This document shows, piece after piece, positions 36,765 through 47,636 of a stretch of 64,000 nucleotides of DNA. Made by a program: the position numbers and the translations under genes. The stretch is from an uncultured Tateyamaria sp. (GTDB lineage: Bacteria; Pseudomonadota; Alphaproteobacteria; Rhodobacterales; Rhodobacteraceae). Under the pieces are notes generated by a model, which saw only the letters and a program-made list of their open reading frames with translations, was not told where the DNA came from and made no database searches. How positions within the stretch are numbered: position 1 is the first letter of the stretch; each line of letters begins with the position of its first letter. Location: contig NZ_CANNDS010000002.1 in the NCBI RefSeq assembly GCF_947503415.1, positions 496,001 through 560,000 on the forward strand, written 5' to 3'.

Positions 36765-37697
36765 TCAGGCGACTTCAGGAATTTCATCCCACACAAGGCC
36801 AGACCCCGGCAGGCGTGCCGTCATTTCCGGATCACACGTCACCATGCGCACCGCATCCGGTGTCGCGAAAAGTTCGCGCAACAATTGGTTGGTCAGGGTG
36901 TGCCCTGCCCGTGTCCCCGAGTAATGCCCGATCAACGGTGCCCCGGCCAAGGCCAAATCACCCAGCGCGTCCAGCATTTTGTGGCGCACAGGCTCGTCCG
37001 AATGGCGCAGACCGCCCGGGCTCGACACACGGTCGCCATCGAATACGACAGCATTCACACCGGGCGCGCCGCCAAGGGCCAGCCCGTTGGCTTGCATGTT
37101 CTTCACGTCATCCTGACGGCAGAAGGTGCGGCTGTCGCTCAGTTCGCGGGCAAAGCTGCCATTTGACATGTTCAGCGACTTCGCCTGACGGCCAATGGCC
37201 TGATCGGCAAAGTCGATCTGGAAATCAATGCGCATCACCTCGGATGGCGAGATTGTCGCCGTCGCATCGCCTTGGGTCACGGTCACGGACTTGAGCACTT
37301 CGAACGCGCGCACACGTGCCGGAAGGCGGCGCAATCCGCGCTGCATGATGCCACGCACGAACGGCAAGGCCGACCCGTCAACAATCGGCACTTCGGGGCC
37401 GTCGATTTCGATCAATGCGTTGTGCACGCCGCAGCCTGCGATGGCCGCCATGATATGTTCCACGGTGCTGACGGACACGCCTGCGTCGTTCACCAATGTC
37501 GTGCAAAGCGGCGACTGACGGACCACGTCATAGCGGGCCGGGATCAGGGCATCGCGGTCCGTGATGTCGGTGCGGCGGAACCAGATACCGTGCTCGGCCA
37601 TCGCTGGACGAATGGTCAAACGCGCAGGCTTACCGGAATGCAGTCCGCATCCGGTAAATACGACAGCGCTTTTGACAGTTGTTTGCACGGGCCTCAC
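36765..37697 (-). CDS. lpxC: UDP-3-O-acyl-N-acetylglucosamine deacetylase
   Basis: LpxC catalyses the committed deacetylation step of lipid A synthesis and needs Zn2+. The protein has about 308-310 residues: GTG 37697 as in the track, or GTG 37688 (VQTTVKSAV), which is the commoner N-terminus. The zinc and catalytic residues are in place: TVEHIMAA with the first His, HKMLDALGDLALAG with His and Asp, and HYSGTRAGH with the general acid His. It follows ftsZ after a clear terminator and is therefore expected to have its own promoter in 37698-37834. Confidence 0.96.
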   Translation of the reverse strand: MRPVQTTVKSAVVFTGCGLHSGKPARLTIRPAMAEHGIWFRRTDITDRDALIPARYDVVRQSPLCTTLVNDAGVSVSTVEHIMAAIAGCGVHNALIEIDGPEVPIVDGSALPFVRGIMQRGLRRLPARVRAFEVLKSVTVTQGDATATISPSEVMRIDFQIDFADQAIGRQAKSLNMSNGSFARELSDSRTFCRQDDVKNMQANGLALGGAPGVNAVVFDGDRVSSPGGLRHSDEPVRHKMLDALGDLALAGAPLIGHYSGTRAGHTLTNQLLRELFATPDAVRMVTCDPEMTARLPGSGLVWDEIPEVA

Positions 37698-37834
37698 CCA
37701 GTTCTATTTCGTTGGACTGAGAGCTAAGCGGATGCGGCCAAACACTCAACTCACTCTTTGCAACGGTCTGAAACATGGGTGTAACAGGTGCGCGGCAATG
37801 CGCGCACAACCAGCCAAGCATTTGAAATAATGAC

Positions 37835-37863
37835 GTAAAAAGGGCCGCGAAATCGCGACCCTT
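37835..37863 (-). terminator. intrinsic terminator of ftsZ
   Basis: On the minus strand AAGGGTCGCG-ATTT-CGCGGCCCTT forms a 10-bp stem with one wobble pair, followed by TTTTAC. It starts 22 bases after the ftsZ stop, which separates ftsZ from lpxC. Confidence 0.85.
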
Positions 37864-37884
37864 GGCTTAGTTTGTGACCGGAAT

Positions 37885-39528
37885 TTAGTTCGCCTGACGG
37901 CGCAGGAAGGCTGGAATTTCAATCCGCTCCTGATCTGGGTCCACCGCTTCGGTGGGCCGTGGGGCCGGTGCGGGCGCTGGTGCGGCGGCACGCGCCTGTA
38001 CCGGTGGCTGCTGGCGCGCGGGGCGTTCAGCGGGTTGGCCACCCTCGGTTGTACCCGTCATGCGGTTGATCAAGGAGTTGATGCCAAAGCGCGGCTTGTC
38101 CGCTGCTGTATGCGCTTCGGGCGCAGGCTGCTGCGGCGCTGCGGAGGGTGCCGCCTTTTGCGTTGCGGCACGCAGGCGCGCCAATGCTTCGGGGGATGGC
38201 GTGCCCGGTGCCGGGGCACGGGGGGCTACAAACTCTTCCGCCGGGGGCATGTCGGTGTCCTGCGTCGGTTCAAACGCCGCGACCTGCGGCTGATAGGCCG
38301 GGGGCGGCAGGTCGTCAGTCGCGGCGACGGGCGCTTCTTCTGCAAAGATATCTTCGGCCATGTCCTGTGCTGCGGCCTGCTGCACATCCAGACCCTGGAA
38401 CAGCGACGGCTCTTCGGCAGCGGCTGCGACGGGGGCCGGAACCGCTTCGGGCACGGGCTGTTGGGCGGCGACCGGAGCTTGCGCCGGTTCTTCCACTGCA
38501 ACTGTCTGCGTCAAGGGCGCGGCCATCGAACGGCGCGGCACGGGAATGTCGCTTTGCACGTCGGTCGCATCGATGCCTGTGGCGACCACGCTCACGCGCA
38601 TCATGCCCTGCATCTCGGTATCCAGCGTCGACCCCACGATGATGTTGGCGTCCGGATCCACTTCCTCGCGGATGCGGTTGGCGGCTTCGTCCAGTTCGAA
38701 CAGGGTCAGGTCGTGCGCGCCAGTGATGTTGATCAGCACGCCTTTCGCCCCGCGGAGCGAGATTTCGTCCAGCAGCGGGTTCGCGATGGCCTTTTCGGCG
38801 GCCTGAATGGCGCGATCGTCGCCGTCCGCCTCGCCCGTTCCCATCATGGCCTTGCCCATCTCGTCCATCACGGCACGGACGTCCGCAAAGTCGAGGTTGA
38901 TCAGTCCCGGACGGACCATCAGGTCGGTCACACCTTTGACGCCCTGATACAGGACATCGTCGGCCATGCTGAACGCCTCGGTAAAGGTCGTCTTTTCATT
39001 GGCCAGACGGAACAGGTTCTGGTTCGGAATGATGATCAGCGTGTCGACCATCTTTTGCAGGCTGTCCACGCCGTCCTCGGCCTGACGCATCCGCTTGGCC
39101 CCCTCGAACTGGAAGGGCTTGGTCACAACGCCGACGGTCAGAACACCCAGCTCGCGGGCGGCTTGGGCGATGATGGGCGCGGCTCCGGTACCGGTGCCCC
39201 CGCCCATCCCGGCGGTGATAAAGCACATGTGCGCGCCCGCCAGATGATCGACGATCTGTTCGATTGATTCTTCGGCCGCGGCGGCACCGACGCTTGCGCG
39301 CGCCCCTGCCCCCAGACCTTCGGTCACTTTGATGCCCAACTGGACCCGGTTCGTTGCGGCCGACTGCTGCAGCGCCTGCGCATCGGTGTTGGCCACGACG
39401 AAATCAACGCCATCCAGTTGTTTTTCAATCATGTTGTTGACGGCGTTGCCACCTGCGCCACCAACACCAAAGACGGTGATACGCGGTTTCAGCTCGTCAT
39501 GTCCGGGCATGGAGAGATTGAGGGTCAT
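37885..39528 (-). CDS. ftsZ: cell division protein FtsZ
   Basis: FtsZ is the tubulin-like GTPase that forms the Z-ring. The 547-residue protein has the GTP-binding signature [12 protein letters not shown] near residue 110 and the [20 protein letters not shown] region early on. The globular part ends near residue 320. The linker of about 200 residues is rich in Pro, Ala and Gln, long as in other alphaproteobacteria, and ends in the conserved C-terminal peptide ([11 protein letters not shown]) that binds FtsA and other partners. The gap to ftsA is 175 bases, larger than elsewhere in the cluster, so a separate ftsZ promoter is likely. Confidence 0.98.
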   Translation of the reverse strand: MTLNLSMPGHDELKPRITVFGVGGAGGNAVNNMIEKQLDGVDFVVANTDAQALQQSAATNRVQLGIKVTEGLGAGARASVGAAAAEESIEQIVDHLAGAHMCFITAGMGGGTGTGAAPIIAQAARELGVLTVGVVTKPFQFEGAKRMRQAEDGVDSLQKMVDTLIIIPNQNLFRLANEKTTFTEAFSMADDVLYQGVKGVTDLMVRPGLINLDFADVRAVMDEMGKAMMGTGEADGDDRAIQAAEKAIANPLLDEISLRGAKGVLINITGAHDLTLFELDEAANRIREEVDPDANIIVGSTLDTEMQGMMRVSVVATGIDATDVQSDIPVPRRSMAAPLTQTVAVEEPAQAPVAAQQPVPEAVPAPVAAAAEEPSLFQGLDVQQAAAQDMAEDIFAEEAPVAATDDLPPPAYQPQVAAFEPTQDTDMPPAEEFVAPRAPAPGTPSPEALARLRAATQKAAPSAAPQQPAPEAHTAADKPRFGINSLINRMTGTTEGGQPAERPARQQPPVQARAAAPAPAPAPRPTEAVDPDQERIEIPAFLRRQAN

Positions 39529-39703
39529 AGGTCAGGTCCGCCTGTCTGGTTTGCCGCATTCGCGGGTGTTTTTGTGCCTAAATCGCCCCAATCCTAGCGA
39601 TTCAACGCCCCAACGTCACCTATTAATCGCGATTTTACCGCAAAATATGGGCGATTTCTTGCTGTTTTTTACCGGATGTCCACGCGGACCCCAGATATGG
39701 GGA

Positions 39704-41038
39704 TCACCAGTTGTCGCGGAACCATTTGACCGCGCGGCGCAGACTGCGGGCCGGGTAGCGGTCGTGCGGGATGTCAAAGTCCCACCATTCGTCCTGCGGA
39801 TGCGCTGCAAACAGCGCGAGGCCCACGGCAGAGGCAAAGCCGGGGCCCGTGGCCGCCTGCGGCAAACCATGCACGCGCAAGGGCCGGCCCAGACGCACCT
39901 GCTGGCCCAGAATTTTCGACGCCAGCCCATCAAGGCCGGGGATCTGGCTGCCACCGCCGGTCAGCACGATCTGCTGGCTCGGCAGATGGTCAAAGCCTGC
40001 CGCATCCAGACGGGCGCGTACTTCTTCCAGAATCTCTTCCACACGCGGGCGCATGATGCCGATCAATTCGGCGCGGCTTGCTGTGCGCCGGTCATGTTCA
40101 TAATCGCCCGTATCACCGCCAATCTCGATCATCTCGCGATCATCCATGCCCGTGGCATGCACACCGCCATAGAATGTCTTGATCCGCTCGGCATTGGTCA
40201 TGGGCACCTGCAGGCCCATGGAGATATCGCTGGTGACATGATCGCCGCCCATGCGCACCGCATCGCCATAGATCATGTGCTTCTTGATAAAGATCGACAC
40301 GCCGGTCGACCCGCCACCCAGATCAATGCAGGCCGCGCCCAGTTCCTGCTCGTCCTCGACCAAAGCGGCAATGCCCGACGCGTAAGACGACGATGCAATG
40401 CCCGCCAGTTCCAGATCACAGCGTTTGATGCAGTGGGCCAGGTGTTGCACGGCAGAGGCTTCGACCGTCAGCATGTGCAGATCCACCGCCAATTCATTGC
40501 CCAATTGCCCGCGCGGGTCCGACAGGCCCGAGCGGTGATCGAGCGCAAAATTCACAGGCTGCGCATGCAGCACCTCGCGCCCTTCGCCATAATCCGGCAC
40601 ATCGCAACGCGACAACACACGCGCCACGTCCTGCTCGCTGACCATGTCCCCTTCCAGCTCAAGCCGCGCATCAAGGCCGTAGCTGCGTGGCTCGGCCCCC
40701 GCAAAACAGGCAATGACATGATCGACGCGGATACCGGCCATCTTTTGCGCGGCCTGAAGGGCGGTGCGAATGGCACGCTCGGTTTCCTGCATTGCACAGA
40801 TTTCACCGAAACGGACACCGCGCGACCGGGTGGTCGCCGCACCAATGACACGAAACCCCGACTGACCGGCAAGCGAGCCGATCTCGCCCTCCTCGCCCAG
40901 TTGCGTCGTGCCGTCAAAGCGCAGCACAAGGCACGCGATCTTGGAACTGCCCACGTCCAGAATGGCCACCACACCCCGCTGCATCGCGATCTTGCGCATG
41001 TTCCGCATACTGCGTTGGCTGGCATAAAGGTCGGTCAT
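39704..41038 (-). CDS. ftsA: cell division protein FtsA
   Basis: FtsA is the actin-like membrane tether of FtsZ. I choose ATG 41038 (444 residues, start MTDLYASQRSMRNMRK), 5 bases after ftsQ, instead of the upstream-extended track ORF. The actin-fold phosphate motifs are visible: VAILDVGSSKIACLVLRF near residue 25 and CIDLGGGSTGVSIF near residue 215, with IVLTGGGSQIPGL near residue 345. The C-terminus contains a basic-aromatic segment (RSLRRAVKWFRDNW) suited for membrane attachment. Confidence 0.96.
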   Translation of the reverse strand: MTDLYASQRSMRNMRKIAMQRGVVAILDVGSSKIACLVLRFDGTTQLGEEGEIGSLAGQSGFRVIGAATTRSRGVRFGEICAMQETERAIRTALQAAQKMAGIRVDHVIACFAGAEPRSYGLDARLELEGDMVSEQDVARVLSRCDVPDYGEGREVLHAQPVNFALDHRSGLSDPRGQLGNELAVDLHMLTVEASAVQHLAHCIKRCDLELAGIASSSYASGIAALVEDEQELGAACIDLGGGSTGVSIFIKKHMIYGDAVRMGGDHVTSDISMGLQVPMTNAERIKTFYGGVHATGMDDREMIEIGGDTGDYEHDRRTASRAELIGIMRPRVEEILEEVRARLDAAGFDHLPSQQIVLTGGGSQIPGLDGLASKILGQQVRLGRPLRVHGLPQAATGPGFASAVGLALFAAHPQDEWWDFDIPHDRYPARSLRRAVKWFRDNW

Positions 41039-41043
41039 CACTG

Positions 41044-41910
41044 TCACTCGGTCCCGGTATTCAACTGTCTGATACGCCACCATTCTTCGGTGGAATGTTC
41101 TGTCATGCGGACGGTAGGACGGTCCGGCAGACGCAGGTCGATCCGCGCGATGTCGCGCTTCAGCACCTCGTCCACGCCGTCCAGCGCAATCACACGCTCC
41201 AACGCCTGCACGGCCCCTTCGGTGGGCAGCATGATGCGTTGATTGCGGTCCAGCACCACGTCCCAGCGGCGGTCGCCCAAGCGCACCAGCCCGCGCAACC
41301 GGTCACCCAAAGGCGCACCGGCGTCGATCAGGGCCATGGCTTCGTCCACATGCTTGTCCGCCCCGTCGCCTGCAATCACAGGCAGGTCGGTGCGCAGGCC
41401 ACGCCGCGCAATCGGGCGCACCAAAGCGCCACCATCATCAATCAGGGTTAAGCCTTCGGGACGCCGCCAGATCGCAACGGGCACGCGCGGCGTGATGTCC
41501 ACCTGCAAGACCCCGCCCGGACGGATGCGGACGGAGGCTTCCTTGACCGGCGGCATCTCAAGCACCGTGGCGCGAATGGCCGCCGGGTCGAGGTCGAACG
41601 AAGAGATCGGAAAATGCAGCGGGACAGCGGTGCGGATGTTTTCTGAAAGTTCAGTGTCGGCGCCGTCAATGGCCATCAGGTTGACCATGAATTCAGGGCG
41701 TTCCTCGATGCTCGCCTGCGCCTCGGCCACCGTGGCCTGAATGGCCGCTTGGGTGTCAGGATCGGACAACCACCAGCTTGCCGTCCCGAAACAAAGGGCA
41801 AACGGGATGCCCGCACGCAAAAGCAAACGGATGCCCGGCGTCAGCATCATCCGCTGAAAGCGCCAGGACCAGCGCGACGGGGCGGGATCGGAGCGTTTTA
41901 TCGTGGGCAT
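41044..41910 (-). CDS. ftsQ: cell division protein FtsQ
   Basis: FtsQ is a bitopic inner-membrane protein of the FtsQLB divisome complex. ATG 41910 (288 residues) overlaps the end of ddl by 13 bases; the track start 9 codons upstream lies deeper in ddl. A short cytoplasmic part precedes one membrane helix near residues 30-50. A POTRA domain follows ([35 protein letters not shown]) and then the beta domain with [20 protein letters not shown]. It is cotranscribed with ftsA (5-base gap). Confidence 0.94.
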   Translation of the reverse strand: MPTIKRSDPAPSRWSWRFQRMMLTPGIRLLLRAGIPFALCFGTASWWLSDPDTQAAIQATVAEAQASIEERPEFMVNLMAIDGADTELSENIRTAVPLHFPISSFDLDPAAIRATVLEMPPVKEASVRIRPGGVLQVDITPRVPVAIWRRPEGLTLIDDGGALVRPIARRGLRTDLPVIAGDGADKHVDEAMALIDAGAPLGDRLRGLVRLGDRRWDVVLDRNQRIMLPTEGAVQALERVIALDGVDEVLKRDIARIDLRLPDRPTVRMTEHSTEEWWRIRQLNTGTE

Positions 41911-42818
41911 GACGCGTCCTCCACCATCCAGGCGCACAGCTCACCAAAGGACACACCCGCCGCCTCCGCCTGTTCCGGCGTCAGCGATGTGGGCGTCATG
42001 CCGGGTTGCGTGTTGGTCTCAAGCAGGATCAGGCCCTGAGGCCCCTTGGCTTCATCCCAACGGAAATCAGTGCGGCTCACTCCACGGCACCCGAGCGCAT
42101 TGTGGGCGCGGATGGCAAAGTCGAGGCACATCTCGGCAATCTCGGTCGGCACATCGGCGGGGATCACATGGCGCGACCCGCCGGGCTTGTACTTGGCGTC
42201 ATAGTCGTACCAGCCATCGGTGATGATGTCCGTCACGCCCAAAGCCCGGTCGCCCATCACGGTGGTGGTCAACTCGCGGCCATGGGCAAATGCCTCGACC
42301 ATCACGAACTCGGGCATGTCATCATCCAGATGTGGCGGGGAATTGGCCCCCTCCTCCACCAGATAGACGCCGACGCTCGATCCTTCATTGTTGGGCTTGA
42401 CGACATAAGGGGGCGGCAGCACATGGCCCGCCATCACCTCGTCCTTCGCGCGGATCACGCTGTCCACGACCGGAAGACCCGCGGCGCGGTACACGTCCTT
42501 CGTGCGCTGCTTGTCCATCGCCAAAGCCGACGACAGAACACCCGAATGGGAATAGGGGATGCCCAACCACTCAAGCATGCCCTGCACACAGCCATCCTCG
42601 CCCCAACGGCCATGCAGGCAGTTCAGAACGGCATCGGGGGCAATGGATTGCAAAACAGCGCACAGGTCGGGGCCAGCATCGACCTCGACCACTTCATGTT
42701 TCATGTCCCGTAGCGCGGCTGCGCAGGCCTGTCCCGTCGACAAGGACACCTCGCGTTCCGCCGAGGGTCCACCCATTAACACCGCCACTTTGGGAGCCCT
42801 GCTCGACTGACCCGCCAT
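41898..42818 (-). CDS. ddl: D-alanine--D-alanine ligase
   Basis: Ddl makes the D-Ala-D-Ala dipeptide for lipid II precursors. The 306-residue ATP-grasp enzyme has [19 protein letters not shown] at the N-terminus with the conserved Glu, the ATP-loop region [19 protein letters not shown] near residue 145, and [24 protein letters not shown] with the metal ligands near the end. The dcw position between murB and ftsQ fits DdlB. Confidence 0.97.
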   Translation of the reverse strand: MAGQSSRAPKVAVLMGGPSAEREVSLSTGQACAAALRDMKHEVVEVDAGPDLCAVLQSIAPDAVLNCLHGRWGEDGCVQGMLEWLGIPYSHSGVLSSALAMDKQRTKDVYRAAGLPVVDSVIRAKDEVMAGHVLPPPYVVKPNNEGSSVGVYLVEEGANSPPHLDDDMPEFVMVEAFAHGRELTTTVMGDRALGVTDIITDGWYDYDAKYKPGGSRHVIPADVPTEIAEMCLDFAIRAHNALGCRGVSRTDFRWDEAKGPQGLILLETNTQPGMTPTSLTPEQAEAAGVSFGELCAWMVEDASCPR

Positions 42819-42893
42819 GTGCCTCTAAGTCCCGGAGCCCTTTTGCGGACCCTCAATTATGTGCCGATTTTCGGCCTGCCTGCGCGTCAGATC

Positions 42894-43817
42894 CTATTCA
42901 GGATCACCAACCCGCATAATTTCCCATTCTAGCGTGATACCGCTTGAATCGTAAACCTTTTTTCGCACCTCTTCGCCCAATCCTTCCAGATCGGCAGCGG
43001 TGGCCCCGCCCGCGTTGATCAGGAAGTTGGAATGCTTCTCGCTCATCTGCGCCCCACCCCGCCGCGCGCCGCGCATACCCGCATCATCAATGACCTTCCA
43101 GGCCTTGAGATCATGCACATCGTCGTCCTTCCCGGTAGACGAGAACCCCGCCGGATTGCGAAAGGTCGAGCCCGCGCTGCGGTCCTTGGTGGGCTGGGTC
43201 GCATCACGCTTTGCCAACTGATCGGCCATGCGCGCGTGCAGTGCCTCAGGGTCGGCCTTGGGCCCACGCAAAGTCACATGGGTCAACACAGCGCCCTCGG
43301 GCAGATCGCTCTGACGGTATTGAAAATTCAACTGCCTCGCGCTGATGGTGGTCACAGTCCCGTCACGCAACACCACGCGGGCCTCGACAAACACATCCGC
43401 GGTGTAGCTGCCATAGCACCCCGCATTCATCCGGACAGCGCCACCAATGGCACCGGGAATGGTGCGTAGAAAGGTCAGGTCCACACCGGCATCAGCCGCC
43501 TTGCGGGCGACATGAGCATCCAGCGCGGCAGCCCCGGCCGTCACAGTATCGCCCTCGACCTCGATCCCGTTGAACCCACGGCCCAAGCGGATCACCACAG
43601 CCCGCAAACCACCATCGCGGACAATCAGATTGCTGCCCACGCCCATGGGAAACACCGGCACGGATGGATCAAGGGCGCTCAGAAAAGCGCTCAGATCCTC
43701 AACATCGGCAGGTTGGAAAAACCAGTCAGCCGGGCCGCCCACACGCAACCAAGTGAGGCCGGACAGGTCCTTGTCGGGGGTCAGGGTTCCGCGCACGGCA
43801 GGCAGGTCATAGCTCAT
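42894..43817 (-). CDS. murB: UDP-N-acetylmuramate dehydrogenase
   Basis: MurB reduces UDP-GlcNAc-enolpyruvate with NADPH and FAD. The 307-residue protein shows the FAD-binding segments [19 protein letters not shown] near residue 25 and [14 protein letters not shown] near residue 58. It also has [17 protein letters not shown] near residue 120 and the catalytic-Glu C-terminus [10 protein letters not shown]. It follows five small membrane-protein genes that separate it from murC, and a 75-base gap precedes ddl. Confidence 0.97.
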   Translation of the reverse strand: MSYDLPAVRGTLTPDKDLSGLTWLRVGGPADWFFQPADVEDLSAFLSALDPSVPVFPMGVGSNLIVRDGGLRAVVIRLGRGFNGIEVEGDTVTAGAAALDAHVARKAADAGVDLTFLRTIPGAIGGAVRMNAGCYGSYTADVFVEARVVLRDGTVTTISARQLNFQYRQSDLPEGAVLTHVTLRGPKADPEALHARMADQLAKRDATQPTKDRSAGSTFRNPAGFSSTGKDDDVHDLKAWKVIDDAGMRGARRGGAQMSEKHSNFLINAGGATAADLEGLGEEVRKKVYDSSGITLEWEIMRVGDPE

Positions 43818-43848
43818 GGCGCCGCAATGCCGCGCCGTCAGGCCAAGG

Positions 43849-44106
43849 TCAAGCCGTGCTGCGTTGCCGCGCCAGCCAACGGAAGACAGAGCCCCCGATC
43901 ACACCCGCCAAAAGCGGCGGCGTGCACAGGATTGCGGCCAGATACGGCGCACCCCAATCCTCCGAAGGAATGTTCAAAATCAACACGATGGTCGTCGCCA
44001 AAGCGATCACAACCACACCAAGCGTGCGCAACATCGCCTTGCTGGCCAGCATCCAGCCACCTGCAATGCCAATGGCCAACGCACTCAACGTCACGACATA
44101 GATCAT
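43849..44106 (-). CDS. small membrane protein, 85 residues, upstream of murB
   Basis: The track ORF 43849-44484 fuses this to out-of-frame upstream sequence. The real start is probably ATG 44106, overlapping the preceding small gene by 4 bases. It has three hydrophobic segments ([53 protein letters not shown]) and a basic end (RWLARQRS). I know no function. It is translationally coupled to the DUF2484 gene, suggesting a common membrane role. Confidence 0.75.
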   Translation of the reverse strand: MIYVVTLSALAIGIAGGWMLASKAMLRTLGVVVIALATTIVLILNIPSEDWGAPYLAAILCTPPLLAGVIGGSVFRWLARQRSTA

Positions 44107-44351
44107 CGGACCATTCTCCCTTTCACCCAGCGGCTCAGATAAATAACGGGCCAGCGCAGAATGCTCATGCCGGCCACCATGACGGCAATGCCAGCCCACG
44201 GCCCGTGTTGCCATGTCACGTAGCCGATGATTGGAATACCGACTGCAATCAGGACATAGGCGTTGGTCCAATGGTTGTCCCGGCTTGGCATCATGGCAAG
44301 CACATTGGCAATCACGGCCCAAAGGCATGCAAGAATAAGGGAAATGCTCAT
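44103..44351 (-). CDS. DUF2484 family membrane protein (a)
   Basis: ATG 44351 gives 82 residues. MSISLILACLWAVIANVLAM, a PSRDNHW motif and a C-terminal SILRWPVIYLSRWVKGR match the DUF2484 pattern that Rhodobacterales carry between murC and murB. Three membrane helices are expected. It overlaps both neighbours by 4 bases and is a paralogue of the next upstream gene, whose LPMRHQYFP and FRNPLRYLWAKARG segments occupy the same places. The function is unknown. Confidence 0.82.
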   Translation of the reverse strand: MSISLILACLWAVIANVLAMMPSRDNHWTNAYVLIAVGIPIIGYVTWQHGPWAGIAVMVAGMSILRWPVIYLSRWVKGRMVR

Positions 44352-44608
44352 GAGCGCAGCTCCGGCGGAAGAGATGGATTTTGACCACGGGCCTTGGCCC
44401 AGAGGTAACGAAGCGGGTTGCGGAACATCGACACAAACGCAGCCAGGGCCAACAGACCCGCCCACCACGCAATGCTGATGCCAACCCAAAGGATCAGGAC
44501 AGGCGCCGCAACAAGCAACGCAATGCCCGGAAAATACTGATGCCGCATCGGCAGCATGGCCACGACGGTGGCGGCAAACACCCATGCGATACACGCCCAC
44601 AACAGCAT
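44348..44608 (-). CDS. DUF2484 family membrane protein (b)
   Basis: ATG 44608 gives 86 residues: MLLWACIAWVFAATVVAMLP, then a central hydrophobic region and FRNPLRYLWAKARG. The layout parallels the adjacent DUF2484 gene, so the pair probably arose by tandem duplication, with this copy more diverged. The start ATG shares its A with the stop TGA of the upstream gene, implying translational coupling. Confidence 0.72.
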   Translation of the reverse strand: MLLWACIAWVFAATVVAMLPMRHQYFPGIALLVAAPVLILWVGISIAWWAGLLALAAFVSMFRNPLRYLWAKARGQNPSLPPELRS

Positions 44609-44838
44609 CACACACCCCCGCCAAACCGTTTGCCCAACGTCCAGCCCACCATCAGCGCAAGGGCCGCAGGGCCTGCGAAAAACAGGGGCGATCCCTGCGT
44701 GCCCGCGATCAGGTTGTAGACGCTCAGGATCAGACACAGCACGACAAGAGCGCCAAGAACCATGGGCAGATTTCGCATACGCAGCAGGATGCCAATCGGC
44801 AGCATCAAGAGGGCGAATATGATTGCCAAGGTGATCAT
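44608..44838 (-). CDS. small membrane protein, 76 residues
   Basis: It has three hydrophobic stretches: MITLAIIFALLMLPIGILL, LPMVLGALVVLCLILSVYNLI and LFFAGPAALALMVGWTLG. A short basic end follows. No family is recognised. The stop overlaps the next start by one base. The gene belongs to the murC-murB membrane-protein cassette. Confidence 0.72.
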   Translation of the reverse strand: MITLAIIFALLMLPIGILLRMRNLPMVLGALVVLCLILSVYNLIAGTQGSPLFFAGPAALALMVGWTLGKRFGGGV

Positions 44839-44868
44839 GTCACCGATCCAAACACATGAATGGTTTCA

Positions 44869-45132
44869 TCACGGCCACGTCCAAAAGCGCCAACTCCGAT
44901 GCCAGCCCACCAGCAGCCCGACAATCGAAATCGCAAGCATGCTGACAAACGTCCATGCGTGCTCATCAACTTTCGTAGCCAACAAGGCGATCAAACTGAC
45001 CATGACAATGCCAGCACCCCACACGAGCAGTAAAAGCTTGAGCCATGCCCGCGCGCCATTCAGACGGAAAAAATATCCGAACCCAAGTGAACCAATGCCC
45101 ATTATCAATACATGCTCCAAGCCTAGGGTCAC
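44869..45132 (-). CDS. small membrane protein, 87 residues, after murC
   Basis: A GTG start at 45132 follows the murC TAG directly (TAGGTG). It has three likely membrane helices (VLIMGIGSLGFGYFF, WLKLLLLVWGAGIVMVSLIALL, FVSMLAISIVGLLVGW). The C-terminus WHRSWRFWTWP is rich in Trp. No family is recognised. The context implies cotranscription with murC. Confidence 0.7.
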   Translation of the reverse strand: MTLGLEHVLIMGIGSLGFGYFFRLNGARAWLKLLLLVWGAGIVMVSLIALLATKVDEHAWTFVSMLAISIVGLLVGWHRSWRFWTWP

Positions 45133-46539
45133 CTAAGCAGCCCCCTTGTGCAACCGCGCGGGCAAACCATTCGCCCAGGCGCTGATCGACCCGGCCCCAA
45201 GGCACACGACCATATCACCGGGCCGCGCCTGTTCGCGGACCAGCCGCTCCAGATCGTTCTCGTCCACGACGGCGCGCGCATGGCGGTGGCCGTGACGGAT
45301 CAGGCCCGCCACCAGATCGTCCCGGCTGGCACCCTCGATCGGGTCTTCGCCAGCAGCAAACACATCCCCAATGCCTACGACATCCGCGTCGTTGAAGCAG
45401 GAACAGAAATCCTCGAAATGATGGTGCAGCCGCGTATACCTATGCGGCTGGTGAACCGCGATAACGCGGCCTGATGTGGCTTGACGTGCAGCTTTCAACA
45501 CGGCGGCAATCTCGGTTGGATGGTGGCCGTAATCGTCGATGATCGTAACGCCCTCAACTTCGCCCACACGGGTAAACCGGCGGTTAACGCCCCCGAAATT
45601 GGCCAAAGCGGTGCGAATTTCATCTGCTTTCATGCCCAAATGTCGGGCAACGGCGACGGCAGACAGGGCGTTGGAGACGTTGTGATCGCCGGGCATGGGC
45701 AGGCTGCACCCTTCGATCACCTGATCCTCAGCCTGCAACGCGATATCGAAATGCGCCACGCCATTTTCATAGGTCAGGTTCATCGCCCGCACGTCCGCTT
45801 GCGCGTTGAACCCATAGGTGGTCACACGGCGGTCGGTGATCTTGCCCACAAGCGCCTGCACATCCGGATCATCGGTGCAGCACACGGCCAGACCATAGAA
45901 GGGAATGTTGGACACGAAGTCATAGAAGCCCTGATGCAGCGCCTCTTCGGTGCCCCAATGCTCCATATGCTCGGGGTCGATATTGGTCACGATGGCGATG
46001 GTCGCGGGCAGCCGGTTGAAGGTGCCGTCACTCTCATCGGCCTCAACCACCATCCATTCGCCGTCCCCCTTGCGCGCGTTCGATCCATAGGCATGGATGA
46101 TGCCGCCATTCACGACCGTGGGGTCAAACTTGCCCTCGTCCAGCAGGGCCGCGACCATGGTGGTCGTGGTGGTTTTGCCGTGTGTTCCAGCCACGGCAAT
46201 ATTCGACCGCAGCCGCATCAGTTCCGCCAACATCTCGGCCCGCCGGACAATGGGCAGGCCCAGCGCCCGCGCCGCATCCAGTTCCGCATTGCCCGGCTTG
46301 ATCGCGGACGAGATCACGACAACCTCGGCTGTTTCAACATTCTTGGCGTTCTGACCGACAAAGATATGCGCACCCAGTTCCTGCAACCGGTCCGTGATGG
46401 GTGTCCGCTTCAGGTCCGAGCCCTGCACGTTGTACCCGTGGTTCAACAGCACCTCTGCAATACCCGACATGCCGATCCCGCCGATGCCGACAAAATGAAT
46501 GGGCCCCACGTCTCCGGGCAGTTTGGTTGCGGCATTCAT
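45133..46539 (-). CDS. murC: UDP-N-acetylmuramate--L-alanine ligase
   Basis: MurC adds L-Ala to UDP-MurNAc. The 468-residue Mur ligase has [17 protein letters not shown] in the N-terminal Rossmann domain, the P-loop GTHGKTTTT near residue 118, and EADESDGTF in the central domain. The [13 protein letters not shown] His motif and HQPHRYTR follow. The length is normal. Its start overlaps the murG stop by 4 bases, and a GTG-start small gene follows without a gap. Confidence 0.98.
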   Translation of the reverse strand: MNAATKLPGDVGPIHFVGIGGIGMSGIAEVLLNHGYNVQGSDLKRTPITDRLQELGAHIFVGQNAKNVETAEVVVISSAIKPGNAELDAARALGLPIVRRAEMLAELMRLRSNIAVAGTHGKTTTTTMVAALLDEGKFDPTVVNGGIIHAYGSNARKGDGEWMVVEADESDGTFNRLPATIAIVTNIDPEHMEHWGTEEALHQGFYDFVSNIPFYGLAVCCTDDPDVQALVGKITDRRVTTYGFNAQADVRAMNLTYENGVAHFDIALQAEDQVIEGCSLPMPGDHNVSNALSAVAVARHLGMKADEIRTALANFGGVNRRFTRVGEVEGVTIIDDYGHHPTEIAAVLKAARQATSGRVIAVHQPHRYTRLHHHFEDFCSCFNDADVVGIGDVFAAGEDPIEGASRDDLVAGLIRHGHRHARAVVDENDLERLVREQARPGDMVVCLGAGSISAWANGLPARLHKGAA

Positions 46540-47636
46540 TCGGCATTCCCTTTCTGGCTGAGGGTTTCGACCATATGGACAAGGTGTTCTGTGGCGTCGG
46601 GCTTTGCCACGCTCAACGCGGCGTTCGCCATCTGCAATGCGCCACCGGGATTGTCCAGCACCGCATTGATCTGTTCCGTGACGTTCTGAACGTTCATGTG
46701 ACTTTCCGGGATCAGAATGGCCGCGCCTGCGTCCACCAGCCCCCGCGCATTGGCGGTCTGTTCGTCGCGAATGGCGGACGCCAACGGCACCAGAATAGAC
46801 GGACGCCCAATAATAGAGATATCCGCAACTGACGACGCCCCCGCCCGGCTGATGATCAACTGCGCCTCCGACATCCGCCGCGGCACATCCTGAAAGAACG
46901 GCTGCACATCGGCCGTGATCCCGCTCTCGGCATAAAACGCCCGCACCCGCTCCTCATCCTCACCCCGGGCCTGATGGCTCACACGGATATTGCGAAGGCG
47001 CTCCATAGATAGGCTGGCAATGGCAGGTGGAATGACATCGGACAGGATGCGCGCGCCCTGACTGCCGCCAATGACCAGTATTTCCATCGGATAGTCGCCC
47101 GGCTGGATATAGGCGGCCCCCGCCCGCTCCAGCACAGCACCACGCACCGGGTTGCCCACATGCACACCCTCAACCCCTTCGGGCAAGGCCGTGGGCCACG
47201 TCCCGCAGGCGACGGCATCGACACGCTTGGCCAACAGCTCATTCACCCGGCCCAGCACCCCGTTCTGCTCATGGATCATACGCGGCAGGCGCAGCACCGT
47301 CGCCGCAGCCATCGCCGGAATGGTCGGATACCCGCCAAAGCCCACCACGACCGCAGGCTTATCGCGCATCAGCTTGGTCACAGCCCCCAGCACACCGCCC
47401 GCAATGCGAAACGGCACGGCGGCCTTTGCGACCAAACCGCCACGCGCAAACGTGGCCGAAGACACCTGCTCGATCTCTGTGGTATGGGGAAAGCCCCCGG
47501 TATAGCGCGCGCCCCGCGCATCGGTGCTCAGCTTCACCCGCCAGCCCCGCGCCAGCATCGCCTCGGCCAGCGCCTGGGCCGGGAACATATGCCCGCCCGT
47601 GCCGCCCGCAGCGATCAGAAGAAGCGGCTGGCTCAT
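46536..47636 (-). CDS. murG: UDP-GlcNAc:undecaprenyl-PP-MurNAc-pentapeptide GlcNAc transferase
   Basis: MurG makes lipid II from lipid I on the cytoplasmic membrane face. The 366-residue GT-B enzyme has the first G-loop [33 protein letters not shown] near residue 95, [25 protein letters not shown] near 190 and [22 protein letters not shown] in the UDP-GlcNAc site. It overlaps ftsW and murC by 4 bases on either side. Confidence 0.98.
   Translation of the reverse strand: MSQPLLLIAAGGTGGHMFPAQALAEAMLARGWRVKLSTDARGARYTGGFPHTTEIEQVSSATFARGGLVAKAAVPFRIAGGVLGAVTKLMRDKPAVVVGFGGYPTIPAMAAATVLRLPRMIHEQNGVLGRVNELLAKRVDAVACGTWPTALPEGVEGVHVGNPVRGAVLERAGAAYIQPGDYPMEILVIGGSQGARILSDVIPPAIASLSMERLRNIRVSHQARGEDEERVRAFYAESGITADVQPFFQDVPRRMSEAQLIISRAGASSVADISIIGRPSILVPLASAIRDEQTANARGLVDAGAAILIPESHMNVQNVTEQINAVLDNPGGALQMANAALSVAKPDATEHLVHMVETLSQKGNAE

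Noticed and set aside
38035-39267. 410-residue plus-strand ORF
   Set aside because: It is antisense to ftsZ with no protein-like hydrophobic or domain pattern.
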